The position numbers and the translations under genes were made by a program. Below the pieces are notes generated by a model. The model was not told the origin of the DNA, made no database searches, and was given only the letters and a program-made list of their open reading frames with translations. Positions 15,849 to 24,361 of a stretch of DNA of 38,047 nucleotides are shown here, piece by piece (positions within the stretch are counted from its first letter, which is position 1; each line of letters begins with the position of its first letter). Origin of the DNA: Candidatus Methanomethylicus mesodigestus (GTDB lineage: Archaea; Thermoproteota; Methanomethylicia; Methanomethylicales; Methanomethylicaceae). The DNA lies in the NCBI GenBank assembly GCA_001717005.1, contig MAGS01000082.1, positions 1-38,047 on the forward strand, written 5' to 3'.

Positions 15849-17864
15849 ATGGATCTTAAAGCCCCATCGCTCAAACCGAAGGCATTCTCAATCACCCGGA
15901 TTGACCTCCTTGTGTACGCTGCGCTGGCGGCAATAGTGGTCTTCGCAGTCGCGATAAGACTCCTGCCGCTGCAGTGGGGCGTCTACCTCGACGAGTTCGA
16001 CCCGTACATCCAGTACAAGGGCGCGCAGTATATCGTCGAGAACGGCTTCAACGCGTGGTACACCTGGTTCGACCCCACGAGGTGGGCACCTTGGGGCGCC
16101 AGCCAGTTCGAGCAGGGGCTTCTCGGCACGCCGTTCACCGGGGCCGCCGCCTACATGTTCCTAACCTCCCTCGGCATGAACGTCTCGCTCCTTGACGTCT
16201 GCGCCTTCTTCCCCGTCTTCGCGGGCGCCATCATCGCCGTCCTTGCCTTCTTCCTGGGCAAGCAGCTCGTCAACCGAGGCATCGGGCTCCTCACGGCCTT
16301 CGTCTTCGCGGTCGACCCGACCTCCATCCAGAGGACGGCGCTCGGGTTCTTCGACACCGAGTCCACTGGCATGATGGGGATGTTCATAGCTCTCATCTTC
16401 TTCGTCAAGTCCCTGAAGAGCCGGACGATCCCATACGCGATCATATCCGGGCTCGGCATGGCCTACATGGCGCTCTGCTGGAGGGCCTTCCTCTATCCGA
16501 TCAACTTCATCGCGCTCTTCGTGGTCGTAATGGTCCTCATGGGTAAGTGGAGCCGCAGGCTGACCACCTCCTTCACCATAATCGCCTCCATAACCCTCTT
16601 CGCGATAATAGTGACGCCGAGCTACGGGATCGGGACCGCCATCTCCGCCTACACCGTCGGCCCGATCGTAGCGGTCTTGGTGTGCCTCCTCCGCTCATTC
16701 ACCGAGATGATCCCGGACGTCGCGAAGAGGCAGAGGTACACCATAGGGATAGTCCTCGGGACGCTCACGGTGTTCGGCATCCTCACGCTGACAGGAGTGT
16801 TCGGGGACATAACCGGCAAGTTCCTCGCCATAATCAACCCGTTCTCGAGGGCGGGCATCGGCTACGTCACCACCGTAGGCGAGCAGTTCCCTGCGATATG
16901 GAGCCACTTCTTCACGACTTACCACGTGCTGATACTCCTCGTCCCGGTGGGCATAATCTTCGCGCTGAGGCGGAACCGCGTTGAGGACCTCTTCGTCGTA
17001 CTCTTCGTCCTGACCGCACTCTATGGCGGCGGATCCTTCGTCAGGCTCCTCATTCTCGCGGCCCCTGCGGTGGCAATAGTGGCGGGCCTGGCGCTCACGA
17101 ACCTGATGAGCCGCGTCGGGGTGGTCCTCAGGCAGCAGGTCGACAAGAAGAGCCGCGGCGCCCTGCTCAGCAAGTACTACGGCGTCTTCGTGATAGCGGT
17201 GGTCATGCTTGCCATGGTCCCTGTTGCCTACGACAACCTCAGCAACGCGAACCGCCCAGCAATGATTGTCTCAGCCTCCACGGGCGCGGCCGTCGAGATA
17301 CCTGACTGGATCGAGGCCCTTGCGTGGATGCACGCCAACCTGCCCGAGGACACCATAGTCGCTTCATGGTGGGACTATGGATACTGGATAAACGTCATGG
17401 CCAACCTCTCCGTCGTGGACGACAACTCGACTTGGAACAGCACCCAGATCCAGAAGGTCGCGGAGGCGTTCCTGAACAACGAGAGCGTCTCGGTCGAGAT
17501 CTTCAAGACCATGAACGCCTCATACGTCGTGGTCTACGAGCCATTCCAGCTCATCTACAACAATCCGCCGCTGGCCCTGCCCATCACCTCCCTGAAGGGC
17601 GACTTTGAGAAGTCCGAGGCGATGATGGTGTGGATCGGCTACAACGCGAGCGACTACATCTCATACGTCAGCCTCGGGAGCGGGTACAGCTGGCCGCTGC
17701 CGGCGGGGCCGAAGGCAGCGAACACGACGCTCTACCAGCTCCTCTTCTACCCGTACATAACCGGGTACAAGACGCTGCTGAACGTCACCATAACGCCGCC
17801 GACGATGTACACGCCGGTCTTCATATCGTCGAACGGTTGGGTCATGGTCTACCGGATCCTCTGA
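15849..17864 (+). CDS. aglB: Dolichyl-phosphooligosaccharide-protein glycotransferase AglB (STT3 family)
   Basis: AglB transfers lipid-linked glycans to Asn-X-Ser/Thr on proteins outside the cytoplasmic membrane. The 671-residue protein has a hydrophobic N-terminal two thirds with about 12-13 membrane helices. It carries the metal-binding YLDEFDPY motif in the first outer loop, FFDTESTG, and the hallmark WWDYGYW at about residues 507-513 in the C-terminal globular domain. The ATG at 15849 has GAGGTTG (15837-15843) five bases upstream; the ATG at 15816 lies before the predicted transcript start. The gene appears monocistronic, with no glycosyltransferase neighbours, and is followed by a long pyrimidine-rich tract. 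Confidence 0.95.
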   Translation: MDLKAPSLKPKAFSITRIDLLVYAALAAIVVFAVAIRLLPLQWGVYLDEFDPYIQYKGAQYIVENGFNAWYTWFDPTRWAPWGASQFEQGLLGTPFTGAAAYMFLTSLGMNVSLLDVCAFFPVFAGAIIAVLAFFLGKQLVNRGIGLLTAFVFAVDPTSIQRTALGFFDTESTGMMGMFIALIFFVKSLKSRTIPYAIISGLGMAYMALCWRAFLYPINFIALFVVVMVLMGKWSRRLTTSFTIIASITLFAIIVTPSYGIGTAISAYTVGPIVAVLVCLLRSFTEMIPDVAKRQRYTIGIVLGTLTVFGILTLTGVFGDITGKFLAIINPFSRAGIGYVTTVGEQFPAIWSHFFTTYHVLILLVPVGIIFALRRNRVEDLFVVLFVLTALYGGGSFVRLLILAAPAVAIVAGLALTNLMSRVGVVLRQQVDKKSRGALLSKYYGVFVIAVVMLAMVPVAYDNLSNANRPAMIVSASTGAAVEIPDWIEALAWMHANLPEDTIVASWWDYGYWINVMANLSVVDDNSTWNSTQIQKVAEAFLNNESVSVEIFKTMNASYVVVYEPFQLIYNNPPLALPITSLKGDFEKSEAMMVWIGYNASDYISYVSLGSGYSWPLPAGPKAANTTLYQLLFYPYITGYKTLLNVTITPPTMYTPVFISSNGWVMVYRIL

Positions 17865-17869
17865 TCCGA

Positions 17870-17917
17870 TCCGCCTTTCTTTCTCCCTTCCTTTTTCTTT
17901 ATCTTCCATCTCTCTTT
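17870..17917 (+). terminator. T-rich terminator after aglB
   Basis: Almost 50 bases of T/C with several T-runs (TTTCTTTCTCCC, CCTTTTTCTTTATC) begin six bases after the aglB stop. This is a typical archaeal poly-T type termination region. Confidence 0.6.
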
Positions 17918-18010
17918 CTGTCTCGCCGGCCGGATTTTGCTAGAGCCACAATCGATGGTAAAAAAACCGTAATCCCATTCCGACGTAATTCCGGAGATCA
18001 AGTCGTGCCA

Positions 18011-18023
18011 GAAGAAAAAAAAT
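18011..18023 (-). terminator. T-tract terminator after nop10
   Basis: On the minus strand the nop10 stop is followed about 45 bp later by GATTTTTTTTCTTCT. Directly repeated AAGCAAGC units (plus strand, 18034-18058) lie between. It would end the long minus-strand information-processing unit. Confidence 0.5.
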
Positions 18024-18064
18024 CATGATCAGGGCCAAGCAAGCTGGCTCAAGCAAGCCAAACG

Positions 18065-18256
18065 TCAAGCCGGACTTTCGGGCGTCCTGCCGCCCTCCCC
18101 TTCCCGCTTCAGGGCAAGCCTGTACCTGCTGTACTTGTCCTCAGGCGAGAACTTTGCCGGGTGTGGGTTCTTGACCGCCCCGCCGCACTTCGGGCAGTGG
18201 TCCGTCTTCATGGTATAATCCCCGCACGATGCGCACTTGCGGATCATGCCCTTCAA
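18065..18256 (-). CDS. nop10: H/ACA ribonucleoprotein subunit Nop10
   Basis: Nop10 is a structural subunit of the H/ACA guide ribonucleoprotein that directs pseudouridylation of rRNA with Cbf5, Gar1 and L7Ae. The 63-residue protein has the single archaeal zinc ribbon (C8, C11, C21, C24; IRKCASCGDYTMK, CPKCGG) and the conserved HPAKFSPEDKYSRYRLALKRE. TTG at 18256 gives MKGMIRKC, the usual N-terminus; an ATG three codons on is possible. It lies 9 bp after aIF2-alpha, a gene order conserved across many archaea. Confidence 0.93.
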   Translation of the reverse strand: MKGMIRKCASCGDYTMKTDHCPKCGGAVKNPHPAKFSPEDKYSRYRLALKREGEGGRTPESPA

Positions 18257-18265
18257 TTGTACCGC

Positions 18266-19051
18266 CTACCTCAGGAACTCGCTGGAGCCGCCCGCGTCCC
18301 CCATCTTGGAAACGATGACCTCCGCGGCCTTCTTCATCGACTCCTCCGCGGTCTTGTAGTCCTTCGCGGTGACCTCGATCCTGTACTTCGGCGCGCCGAC
18401 ATAGGTCACATCCATCCTGATGTCCTTCGACGATGCCGCCTTGACCCCCGAGACGATCGCGGACTTGATGTCCTCAACGCCCTTGGGCTTGGGCGACTTG
18501 ATCTGGATTATGCCGGTAACCTGCACCATCGGCGTCTCTATGTGGCCCTTGGATGACTCGAAGAGGGCGTTCGCCCAGTTCTCCGGGATCCTCGCCTCTG
18601 TGAGCGCCTTCGGCCCCTTCGTCGTGGCCGCCTCGAGCGCAGCATAGAGGTCACCGAAGTGGTCCTCCAGCGGAATCCCGACTGTCCTCACCGCGTCGGC
18701 GTATGAGACGTTGAGGGCCTTGGCGGCGTTCTCCATGAGCTTCTCCGCCTTCTTGGTCTTCTTCCACTGGATGAGCTTCTCCTTCTTCTCCCTCTCGGTA
18801 ACCTTCCTGAGCGAGAGGTCGATGTGCCCCTTGCGGTCGTCGATCCTTATGACCTTGAGCACGAGCTTCTGCCCCTCCTTGACAAAGTCCTTTATGTTCT
18901 TGACCCAGGTCGAGGCCACCTCGCCGATCGGCACGTAGCCGCCCTTGTCGAACTCGTCCAGGCTCACGTAGACCCCGTGCTCCTGAAGCCTCGTCGCCGT
19001 CGCGATGACGTACTCTCCTATCTCCGGGTAATCCTTCTTCCTGAGGACCAT
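18266..19051 (-). CDS. Translation initiation factor aIF2 subunit alpha
   Basis: aIF2-alpha is part of the heterotrimer that delivers initiator Met-tRNA to the small ribosomal subunit. The protein (261 residues from this start) begins VLRKKDYPEIGEYVIAT and has an N-terminal S1 RNA-binding domain (GVYVSLDEF, GYVPIGEVA, HIDLSLRKV). A helical middle domain and a C-terminal alpha-beta domain follow (RMDVTYVGAPKYRIEVTAKDYK). The start is placed at ATG 19051 to match the family N-terminus; ATG 19057 and TTG 19066 are in-frame alternatives. A 147-bp gap from rps27e suggests its own promoter or leader. Nop10 follows directly. Confidence 0.95.
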   Translation of the reverse strand: MVLRKKDYPEIGEYVIATATRLQEHGVYVSLDEFDKGGYVPIGEVASTWVKNIKDFVKEGQKLVLKVIRIDDRKGHIDLSLRKVTEREKKEKLIQWKKTKKAEKLMENAAKALNVSYADAVRTVGIPLEDHFGDLYAALEAATTKGPKALTEARIPENWANALFESSKGHIETPMVQVTGIIQIKSPKPKGVEDIKSAIVSGVKAASSKDIRMDVTYVGAPKYRIEVTAKDYKTAEESMKKAAEVIVSKMGDAGGSSEFLR

Positions 19052-19092
19052 TGTCATCCCATCCAATCAGTAATCAACAAACCGTGCCGAAG

Positions 19093-19107
19093 ACGTCCAT
19101 AGGACGT
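19093..19107. promoter_or_regulatory. Inverted repeat upstream of aIF2-alpha
   Basis: ACGTCC-ATA-GGACGT is a perfect 6-bp inverted repeat with a 3-base spacer, about 42-56 bp before the aIF2-alpha ATG in the only sizeable gap of this gene run. It could be a protein-binding site or part of a leader hairpin; no known motif is recognised. Confidence 0.35.
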
Positions 19108-19213
19108 GCATCAGTTACAGTAGTTATGGCTTAACCAGCGAAGGGTAATAAAACTGTCGAGAATTCCGCCCGGGCCAATGCGCATTGCTGCCAGGCGGAG
19201 AGCAAAAAAGCGC

Positions 19214-19411
19214 TCAGGCGATCTCTTTTACCTTGTCGGAGAGCAGCTTGCTCTTGCCGCCGGTCGGGAGAGCCAGCTCTTTGCCGCAGATGGTGCACTT
19301 GACGACAGACGCGACGCTAGAGAAGACCGTCTGCTCGTTCCCGCACTCCGGGCACTGCACCCTCAGGAACTTGCTCTTTGGCACCGGCGTAAGCATGTCC
19401 TTCCTCTTCAT
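19214..19411 (-). CDS. rps27e: 30S ribosomal protein S27e
   Basis: This 65-residue small-subunit protein has the S27e zinc finger with C20, C23, C39 and C42 (CPECGNEQ, CTICGKEL) preceded by a PKSKFLRVQC strand. It binds rRNA in the archaeal/eukaryotic 30S/40S body. It starts at ATG 19411, eleven bases after the rpl44e stop, and is certainly co-transcribed with it. Linkage to L44e and aIF2-alpha is widespread in archaea. Confidence 0.95.
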   Translation of the reverse strand: MKRKDMLTPVPKSKFLRVQCPECGNEQTVFSSVASVVKCTICGKELALPTGGKSKLLSDKVKEIA

Positions 19412-19422
19412 GCCATATCACC

Positions 19423-19698
19423 TCAGACTATCTCCAGCTTCTTCAGCCGCATCCCCGGCCTCTGGTTCATGTACCCGCACTTCTTGCACTTGAGCCTCAG
19501 GCTGAGCTTCTTGGTAGTCTTTGCAGTCCTCTTCTGCACCGGCTTTCTGGAGCTTCCGTAACCCTTCTTCTTCCTCTCGTACCTTCTGGTACCTTCTGCG
19601 AGGGCCCTCTCCTTGCCCTTCTTGTACAGGGAGACGCTGTGGGCCGTGTAAGCCTTGCACTTCGGGCAGTACGTGTTCATCTCTTTTGGTGTTTTCAT
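19423..19698 (-). CDS. rpl44e: 50S ribosomal protein L44e
   Basis: The 91-residue large-subunit protein L44e lies near the ribosomal E site. It carries two CxxC knuckles, CPKC at 11-14 and CKKC at 71-74, around a very basic middle ([26 protein letters not shown]), and a [17 protein letters not shown]-terminus. The ATG at 19698 follows the gins stop by five bases. This ties translation genes to the replication genes upstream in one unit. Confidence 0.95.
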   Translation of the reverse strand: MKTPKEMNTYCPKCKAYTAHSVSLYKKGKERALAEGTRRYERKKKGYGSSRKPVQKRTAKTTKKLSLRLKCKKCGYMNQRPGMRLKKLEIV

Positions 19699-19703
19699 CT
19701 GAG

Positions 19704-20204
19704 TTACCTTCTTTGTATCTCCGTCGCTATGCCCCTCTTGACGAGAGCATCCGTGTTCTGTGCCGGTAACAGCACCACGTCCTCGGACTTATAGGGACCG
19801 TAGGTTTTTAAATCTGCCCCTACGAACGATGGAACATCTCGGAGCAGCCTAACTAATATCCTTTTCGCAGCCTCTGCGGGCGCCGCCACACCATCAGCCA
19901 CCGGCTCTGCGGGCGCAATCTTGGCCCCCGGGGACTCGTCCTCCATCAGGTTCGACTCGTTCAGGGTGCCATCCGCGGAGGCGGCGCAGATCTTCCCCAT
20001 CCTCAGGGCCCTGATCGCGTCAAGCATCCGCCTCGCCCTCGCCGCCTCTGCCTCTGCCAGCTTCGCCTGTATCCCGTTGCCGTTGCCGGCGTTTGTGAGC
20101 CCCTTCAGGTACTCCTCGACCCCCTCCTTAAACTCGAACGGCGGGGCCTGAAGCTCCCTCGCCTCCCTCTCGTTGACCCAGAACTCAATGATCTTCTTGT
20201 ACAC
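19704..20204 (-). CDS. GINS complex subunit, Gins51 (Gins15) type
   Basis: GINS joins MCM helicase and the GAN/Cdc45-like nuclease at the replication fork. The 166-residue protein has a helical N-terminal A domain (residues 1-75, ending [11 protein letters not shown]). An Ala/Glu/Pro-rich linker (about 80-120) and a small C-terminal B domain follow, with [27 protein letters not shown]. The A-then-B order marks the Sld5/Psf1-like Gins51 type rather than Gins23. It starts at GTG 20204, four bases after the priS stop, with GGGTGTGAG upstream, so it is translated with the primase genes. No Gins23 gene is present here. Confidence 0.88.
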   Translation of the reverse strand: MYKKIIEFWVNEREARELQAPPFEFKEGVEEYLKGLTNAGNGNGIQAKLAEAEAARARRMLDAIRALRMGKICAASADGTLNESNLMEDESPGAKIAPAEPVADGVAAPAEAAKRILVRLLRDVPSFVGADLKTYGPYKSEDVVLLPAQNTDALVKRGIATEIQRR

Positions 20205-20208
20205 GGGC

Positions 20209-21438
20209 TCACACCCTGGGATCGGCGGCTCCCTTGCATAACAGGTAGAGCCCCAGCGCCCTCGGCACCTCCATCTCGGTGCCCTTTGCAGGGCCCACCT
20301 CGCAATCCCCTATCCTAACTCGAGGTATCTCCTTCACATATATCTTTATACTGCCCCCCATGAACGCCACCGCGTCCCTAAGGGGGTCGAATCGCTCCAG
20401 GTCCGAGTAGGAGACCCTGGCGGTCTTCAGCGCCGACTTCCCGTGGAGGCTGTTCGGCTGCCTTATCAGCCGCTTCACGTCGAGCGTGACCCTCTCGTCG
20501 ATGTTGCAGACGTGCTCCCTCGCCGCTGCGTTGGCTATCTTCATCAGGCTCTCGAGGCTGTACCCCCTCATCCCTCCCCAGTGGGGCGGCGCGTCCGATA
20601 TGTTCTGGAGGAACTTCTCCCTGCCCTTCGATATGTTGTCCGCCACGACAGGCCCGACCACCGCCCTCAGCTCCTCCTGGCTCCTCCCGCTCACGAACTC
20701 ATAGATCGCCCTCGCGATCTTCCCCCTCCATCCCCCGTCCCTCATGTCTGGGCCAACTATCGGGCCGGTGCCGGTGACCTGCCTGAAGCCGTGCTCCTTG
20801 GGGTCCAGCCCTATCCCCCTCACGTAGTCTGCTATCTCCCTCCTGCCGTCGCCGGTCAGCCCGCGGACGCCCTCCGAGACTACGTGCAGGTGATAGCCCC
20901 TGTGGCCGGAGAAGCAGATCTCGATCTCCCCCAGCGACACGCCGAAGTCCGGGACTATGAAGTCATCGATGAGCTTGAATATCTCCCTCTTGGCCGTCTC
21001 CAGGCAGCCCTCGCATACCCACGTGACCGTGTCGATCTTCTTCATGCCGCACTTAGGGCACGCGTCCGGGGGGAAGCCCCTCCCCCTGCATCCGCAGTCG
21101 AGGCACGCCCAGGTGTCGTGCTCGTCCTTGCAGTCGGTCCTTATGTGGTCGGCGTCTATGTCGAATATCAGGTCCGCCCCCTCCCAGCCCTTGGCGTTCA
21201 TGTCGTCCGCCTGGGGGTTCCTGTAGTATGCCGAGGAGTAGTAGACGTTCGCGGGGACCCCCTCGACTAGGCTCCTCTTCAGCTCCGAGACGCTGTCGAA
21301 CTTGAGGTGCCTGATCATCTTCTGGTCGCCGAAGTGCAGCAGGGCATACTCCCTCCTGACGAAGTCCTTCACGTCCAGCTGCTCGGCGGGCAGCCTCGAG
21401 TAGTAGCCCCTGAACTCATCGAGGACGACCTTGTGCAC
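20209..21438 (-). CDS. priS: DNA primase small (catalytic) subunit PriS
   Basis: PriS makes RNA primers for replication. The 409-residue protein has the catalytic DIDADH with Asp93, Asp95 and Asp97, and SGHRGYHLHV at about 177-186. A cysteine-rich zinc region sits between them (C103, C112, C115, C117, C127, C130, C142, C145), as in archaeal/eukaryotic primases. A long C-terminal region with PNSLHGKSALK is present. It begins at GTG 21438, 23 bases inside the end of priL, with GGAGG eight bases upstream, a strong sign of translational coupling. gins follows after four bases. Confidence 0.95.
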   Translation of the reverse strand: MHKVVLDEFRGYYSRLPAEQLDVKDFVRREYALLHFGDQKMIRHLKFDSVSELKRSLVEGVPANVYYSSAYYRNPQADDMNAKGWEGADLIFDIDADHIRTDCKDEHDTWACLDCGCRGRGFPPDACPKCGMKKIDTVTWVCEGCLETAKREIFKLIDDFIVPDFGVSLGEIEICFSGHRGYHLHVVSEGVRGLTGDGRREIADYVRGIGLDPKEHGFRQVTGTGPIVGPDMRDGGWRGKIARAIYEFVSGRSQEELRAVVGPVVADNISKGREKFLQNISDAPPHWGGMRGYSLESLMKIANAAAREHVCNIDERVTLDVKRLIRQPNSLHGKSALKTARVSYSDLERFDPLRDAVAFMGGSIKIYVKEIPRVRIGDCEVGPAKGTEMEVPRALGLYLLCKGAADPRV

Positions 21439-22576
21439 CCTTCTCTCCTCCCACTCCTGCTGCCCCTGCCCCCCTCCCTCTCCCCTTCACCCTCCCTTCC
21501 CTCGTTGGCGCCTCCCCTCCCGTCGGAGCCTTCGCGCCTGCCCCCGCCCTGACCTTCCTCTTGTAGTAGTTCAGCGGGTGGCTCACCGTCGCGCAGAGCC
21601 TGTCCGGCTCGGCGCAGAGCCCGAACGACCTGAGGACCTCGCACTTGGGCGGCGCGTACTTCGTCCTCGAGCCGGTAATGCCCGCTATGTGCTCCACCTG
21701 GTACCTGGCCTTCCCCTCGTCAAAGTCCGCCACGTTGCCGAAGAGCTTGAGGACGCCGTCGACGCTCTCCCCCACGTTGAGCATGAACGTCGTTATCGCG
21801 AACCTCGCCATGTGCGAGAGGCTCTTTCCGGCGCTGAGGTCGTTCATTATCGCGACGATGCACGGCGGCCTCGCGTCGTCCACCAGCCCCTCCGGGAACT
21901 CGTCCTCGTACAGCTGCCTCTTCCCCTCCAGCAGCCCCGCTATGCCGCCCAGGTGGGGCTGGAGCGCCGCCGGGAGCTCGAAGTCCTTGACGCCCTCCTC
22001 CCCCGCCTTCCTTATTATCCTCAGCTTCAGGTTCTCCGCCAGCAGCCTCGCGAAGTCCTTAGCATCAAGGAAGACGCGCCCCCTGTCGACGTACTTGTTG
22101 GTGAGCTTCCATGAGGGCGAGTGGAACTGCGGCGCCACCTCAAGGTACTCCGCCATCCCGAGGCTGAACGTCAGCCGCTCCCACTCCAGCTTCAGGTCCT
22201 CGAGGCCGACCCTCCATCCGAAGCTGGCCTTCGCCACCTCCGCCAGCTTTGGGGCGGTCTCCATCTTCAGGAGCTCCTCGCACCGCTTCGCCTCGAACGT
22301 GGCGAACCTGTTGACGAGCCACCGCACCCTGCTGGCGTACACGAGCGCAAGGGCGAGCGGGTACGACAGTATCTCCGTCTCCGGGTCGCCCAGCTGCAGC
22401 GGCGAGGCGCCGCCCTCTATGCTGCACCTGACCCTCTCCACCGCGCGGCCCACTATCCCCGAGTATGCCGGCGCAGAGAGGTCCGAGAGCGTGAGGTTGT
22501 AGCCCTCTATGAACGCCGCCGACTGGTCGAGGAAAGGGTACTTCGCGAGGTCCTCTTTTGTAAGCATCTTGCTCAA
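21416..22576 (-). CDS. priL: DNA primase large subunit PriL
   Basis: PriL regulates primer length and template contact through a 4Fe-4S cluster. The 386-residue protein has the conserved C-terminal cluster cysteines C239 (ARPPCI), C312 and C321 (CEVLRSFGLC) and C328 (LCATVSHPLNYY). The last about 45 residues are a low-complexity Gly/Ala/Arg tail whose end is overlapped by priS. The start is TTG 22576 or ATG 22567; GAGGT lies 3 nt before the TTG. TATAAAAAATAG (plus-strand 22602-22613, read TTTTTTATA on the minus strand) is a likely promoter, so priL-priS-gins may be transcribed separately from pcn. Confidence 0.95.
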   Translation of the reverse strand: MSKMLTKEDLAKYPFLDQSAAFIEGYNLTLSDLSAPAYSGIVGRAVERVRCSIEGGASPLQLGDPETEILSYPLALALVYASRVRWLVNRFATFEAKRCEELLKMETAPKLAEVAKASFGWRVGLEDLKLEWERLTFSLGMAEYLEVAPQFHSPSWKLTNKYVDRGRVFLDAKDFARLLAENLKLRIIRKAGEEGVKDFELPAALQPHLGGIAGLLEGKRQLYEDEFPEGLVDDARPPCIVAIMNDLSAGKSLSHMARFAITTFMLNVGESVDGVLKLFGNVADFDEGKARYQVEHIAGITGSRTKYAPPKCEVLRSFGLCAEPDRLCATVSHPLNYYKRKVRAGAGAKAPTGGEAPTREGRVKGRGRGAGAAGVGGEKGAQGRPR

Positions 22577-22597
22577 CAGACCTCTATCTGCCGCCAG

Positions 22598-22613
22598 TTA
22601 TAAAAAATAGCTT
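22598..22613 (-). promoter_or_regulatory. Promoter of the primase-GINS operon
   Basis: On the minus strand the sequence reads CTATTTTTTATAACTGG, a strong TATA element about 25-35 bp before the priL start codon. It lies in the 95-bp gap after pcn. Confidence 0.6.
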
Positions 22614-22671
22614 GGGGCCGCGCCCAGGCACGCCCGTCGCCGGTCAGCCCCCCCGCATCGAGGTCCGCCCC

Positions 22672-23424
22672 TCAGTCGTTCTCCATCCTTGGAGCCAAGA
22701 AGTAGACTATCTTGCCGCCGCTCGCCAGGTTGAACTCGATCCTCAGCGGCATGTCCGTCGAGAACATGACTATCGCGATGTCCGAGAGCGCCGATGCCGC
22801 CATCATCTTGCTCAGGTATGTGAGGCTGTAGAGCGCCTTGGCCATCTCCTTGAGCTCTATCGAGAGGAGCTCGCCGCTCTCCTTCGTTATTATGATGTCC
22901 GCCTCCCCCCTCTCCCCCGAGGCGCTCACCTTGAGCTGGCCGTTCTCCGCGATCACCCTGACGAAGTCGCTGACGACCTCCGCATCCCTTATCGCCTCGA
23001 GCAGGGTCCCCGCCGGAACCTTGACCGTGGCGTTGAACGGTATCCGCGGCGCCGAGAGCTCCTCCTTGCCGAGGTCCAGGAGCGAGAGCGAGAATGTCCT
23101 GGCGCTCTTCCCCTTGAACCTTATCTTCAGCCGCGCCTCCTCGTCCTGCTTCTCGAGCTCGAGCTTCTCGCCTCCGCCCACCCTCTTCATGATGTTCTTC
23201 ATGTCCTCAAAGTTGACGCCTATCGGGGTTTCCGCCCCGCACTCGTAGGACTCGAAGGCAGCCTTAGGGAGCTCCAAGTCTACCATCGCGACCCTCGACG
23301 GGTCCATCGCCCTGAGCTTGATGCCTGAAGGATCTGCTATGAAAACGCCCTCCTCGACGAGGGTAGATACCGACTCTATGATGCTCTTCCAAATACGTCC
23401 ATCAGCAAGAACTGCCTTGAACAC
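22672..23424 (-). CDS. pcn: DNA polymerase sliding clamp (PCNA)
   Basis: PCNA encircles DNA and tethers polymerase, ligase and nucleases through PIP-box contacts. The 250-residue protein shows both clamp domains. The first has GVFIADPSGIKLRAMDPSRVAMVDL and the second YSLTYLSKMM and IVYFLAPRM near the C-terminus. One pcn gene is seen here; TACK archaea may have several, which the window cannot show. It starts at GTG 23424 with GGAGG seven bases upstream. A clear TATA box (CTTTTTATAGAG on the minus strand, 23447-23458) is about 25-30 bp away. TFS lies immediately upstream. Confidence 0.96.
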   Translation of the reverse strand: MFKAVLADGRIWKSIIESVSTLVEEGVFIADPSGIKLRAMDPSRVAMVDLELPKAAFESYECGAETPIGVNFEDMKNIMKRVGGGEKLELEKQDEEARLKIRFKGKSARTFSLSLLDLGKEELSAPRIPFNATVKVPAGTLLEAIRDAEVVSDFVRVIAENGQLKVSASGERGEADIIITKESGELLSIELKEMAKALYSLTYLSKMMAASALSDIAIVMFSTDMPLRIEFNLASGGKIVYFLAPRMEND

Positions 23425-23446
23425 AAATCTTCCTCCACGCCAAACT

Positions 23447-23458
23447 CTATAAAAAGTA
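23447..23458 (-). promoter_or_regulatory. pcn promoter TATA box
   Basis: CTTTTTATAGAG on the minus strand lies 23-34 bp before the pcn GTG. The GTG also has a GGAGG ribosome site, implying a very short leader. Confidence 0.55.
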
Positions 23459-23526
23459 GGGATACTTAACGGTTGCGAGCTATAGCCCGCGGCCGTTCAC
23501 GGGGGCAAAAATGCCATGCGCCGCCC

Positions 23527-23856
23527 CTACTCGTATTCGCGCCAGGTCATGCCGCACTTCGTGCACCTGTAGAACCTCGTGGAGGGCTCGTCCGCGCTCC
23601 TCGTCTGGATCATCCAGTAGTAAGCCTCCATGTTGCCGCACTTCTTGCACTCCGCCCGGGTCGACGGCAGCGTCGCGTCCTTGGGGTTGTCGCTGTCCTT
23701 CACTATCAGCTCGCTCTTCGGCTTGCTGATCACCTCGACGAACCTCTGGCTCCCGCTACCCTTCGCGGGCTTCTCGAACTTGCACTTCCTGCAGACAAGG
23801 ACCTTCCTCTTCGGGTCCTCTATGAGGAAGCATTTGCACTTCGGGCAGAACTCCAT
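23527..23856 (-). CDS. tfs: Transcription factor S (TFS/TFIIS-like)
   Basis: TFS stimulates transcript cleavage by stalled RNA polymerase. The 109-residue protein has an N-terminal zinc ribbon (C4, C7, C22, C25). Its C-terminal catalytic ribbon (C70, C73, C98, C101) carries the acidic tip QTRSADEPSTRFYRC with Asp89-Glu90. This is the full active form, not an inhibitory paralogue lacking the acidic pair. The ATG at 23856 has GAGGCGTG upstream and a TATA-like GGTTAAATTT (minus strand, about 23891-23900). Proteins starting further upstream in this frame would be artificial. Confidence 0.95.
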   Translation of the reverse strand: MEFCPKCKCFLIEDPKRKVLVCRKCKFEKPAKGSGSQRFVEVISKPKSELIVKDSDNPKDATLPSTRAECKKCGNMEAYYWMIQTRSADEPSTRFYRCTKCGMTWREYE

Positions 23857-23899
23857 TTTTCTTACACACGCCTCAAACAAAGTGCTGCGAAATTTAACC

Positions 23900-24361
23900 T
23901 TAGCGGTCGCCCCTGCCGCGCCCCTCCGGGCTCCCGGCGCCCAGGTACTCCCCGACCCCGCGCGAGATGGTCGCCGCCTGCGAGGCGTTCCTCCTGCCGA
24001 GGCCGCGTGACTCGAAGCCCCTGGCGGCCGCCCACCCCGCCAGGCCGTCCGCCTCAGCCCTGCCCCACGCGGATTCCGGCCCCGCACCTATGCTGGTCGC
24101 GGTAACCTCGAGCATGAACCCCTGCGACTCGAGCCATTCCGCCGCCGCAGCCCAACCGCCCGGGTCCGCCCTCGCCGCCATGCAGTCGATCCACCCTCCC
24201 CGGAAGACGATCGCCAGAAGCGCACCCCCCGCTCCGCCGATCACGTCGATGAAGAGCACCCTCCCCTCCCTCTTACCGCTCCTGATCTTAATCCTGCTCC
24301 TGCTCTCGCTTCTGCCCCCCGCCTCGATCTTGCCTTCCCCCGTGCGCCGCCGCGCCGCCAT
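23900..24361 (-). CDS. Conserved-context hypothetical protein next to RNase-III-like gene
   Basis: I do not recognise this 153-residue protein. It has an Arg/Ser-rich basic start (MAARRRTGEGKIEAGGRS) and a hydrophobic strand RVLFIDVIGGAGGALLAIVF. A WIDCMAARADPGGW segment and an ESQGFMLEVTATSIGAGPES strand come next. It ends in a Gly/Arg-rich tail. The alternation suggests a small alpha/beta fold. The ATG at 24361 shares one base with the stop of the RNase-III-like gene (TGATG), which makes coupled translation likely and fixes the start. tfs follows after 43 bp. Confidence 0.6.
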   Translation of the reverse strand: MAARRRTGEGKIEAGGRSESRSRIKIRSGKREGRVLFIDVIGGAGGALLAIVFRGGWIDCMAARADPGGWAAAAEWLESQGFMLEVTATSIGAGPESAWGRAEADGLAGWAAARGFESRGLGRRNASQAATISRGVGEYLGAGSPEGRGRGDR

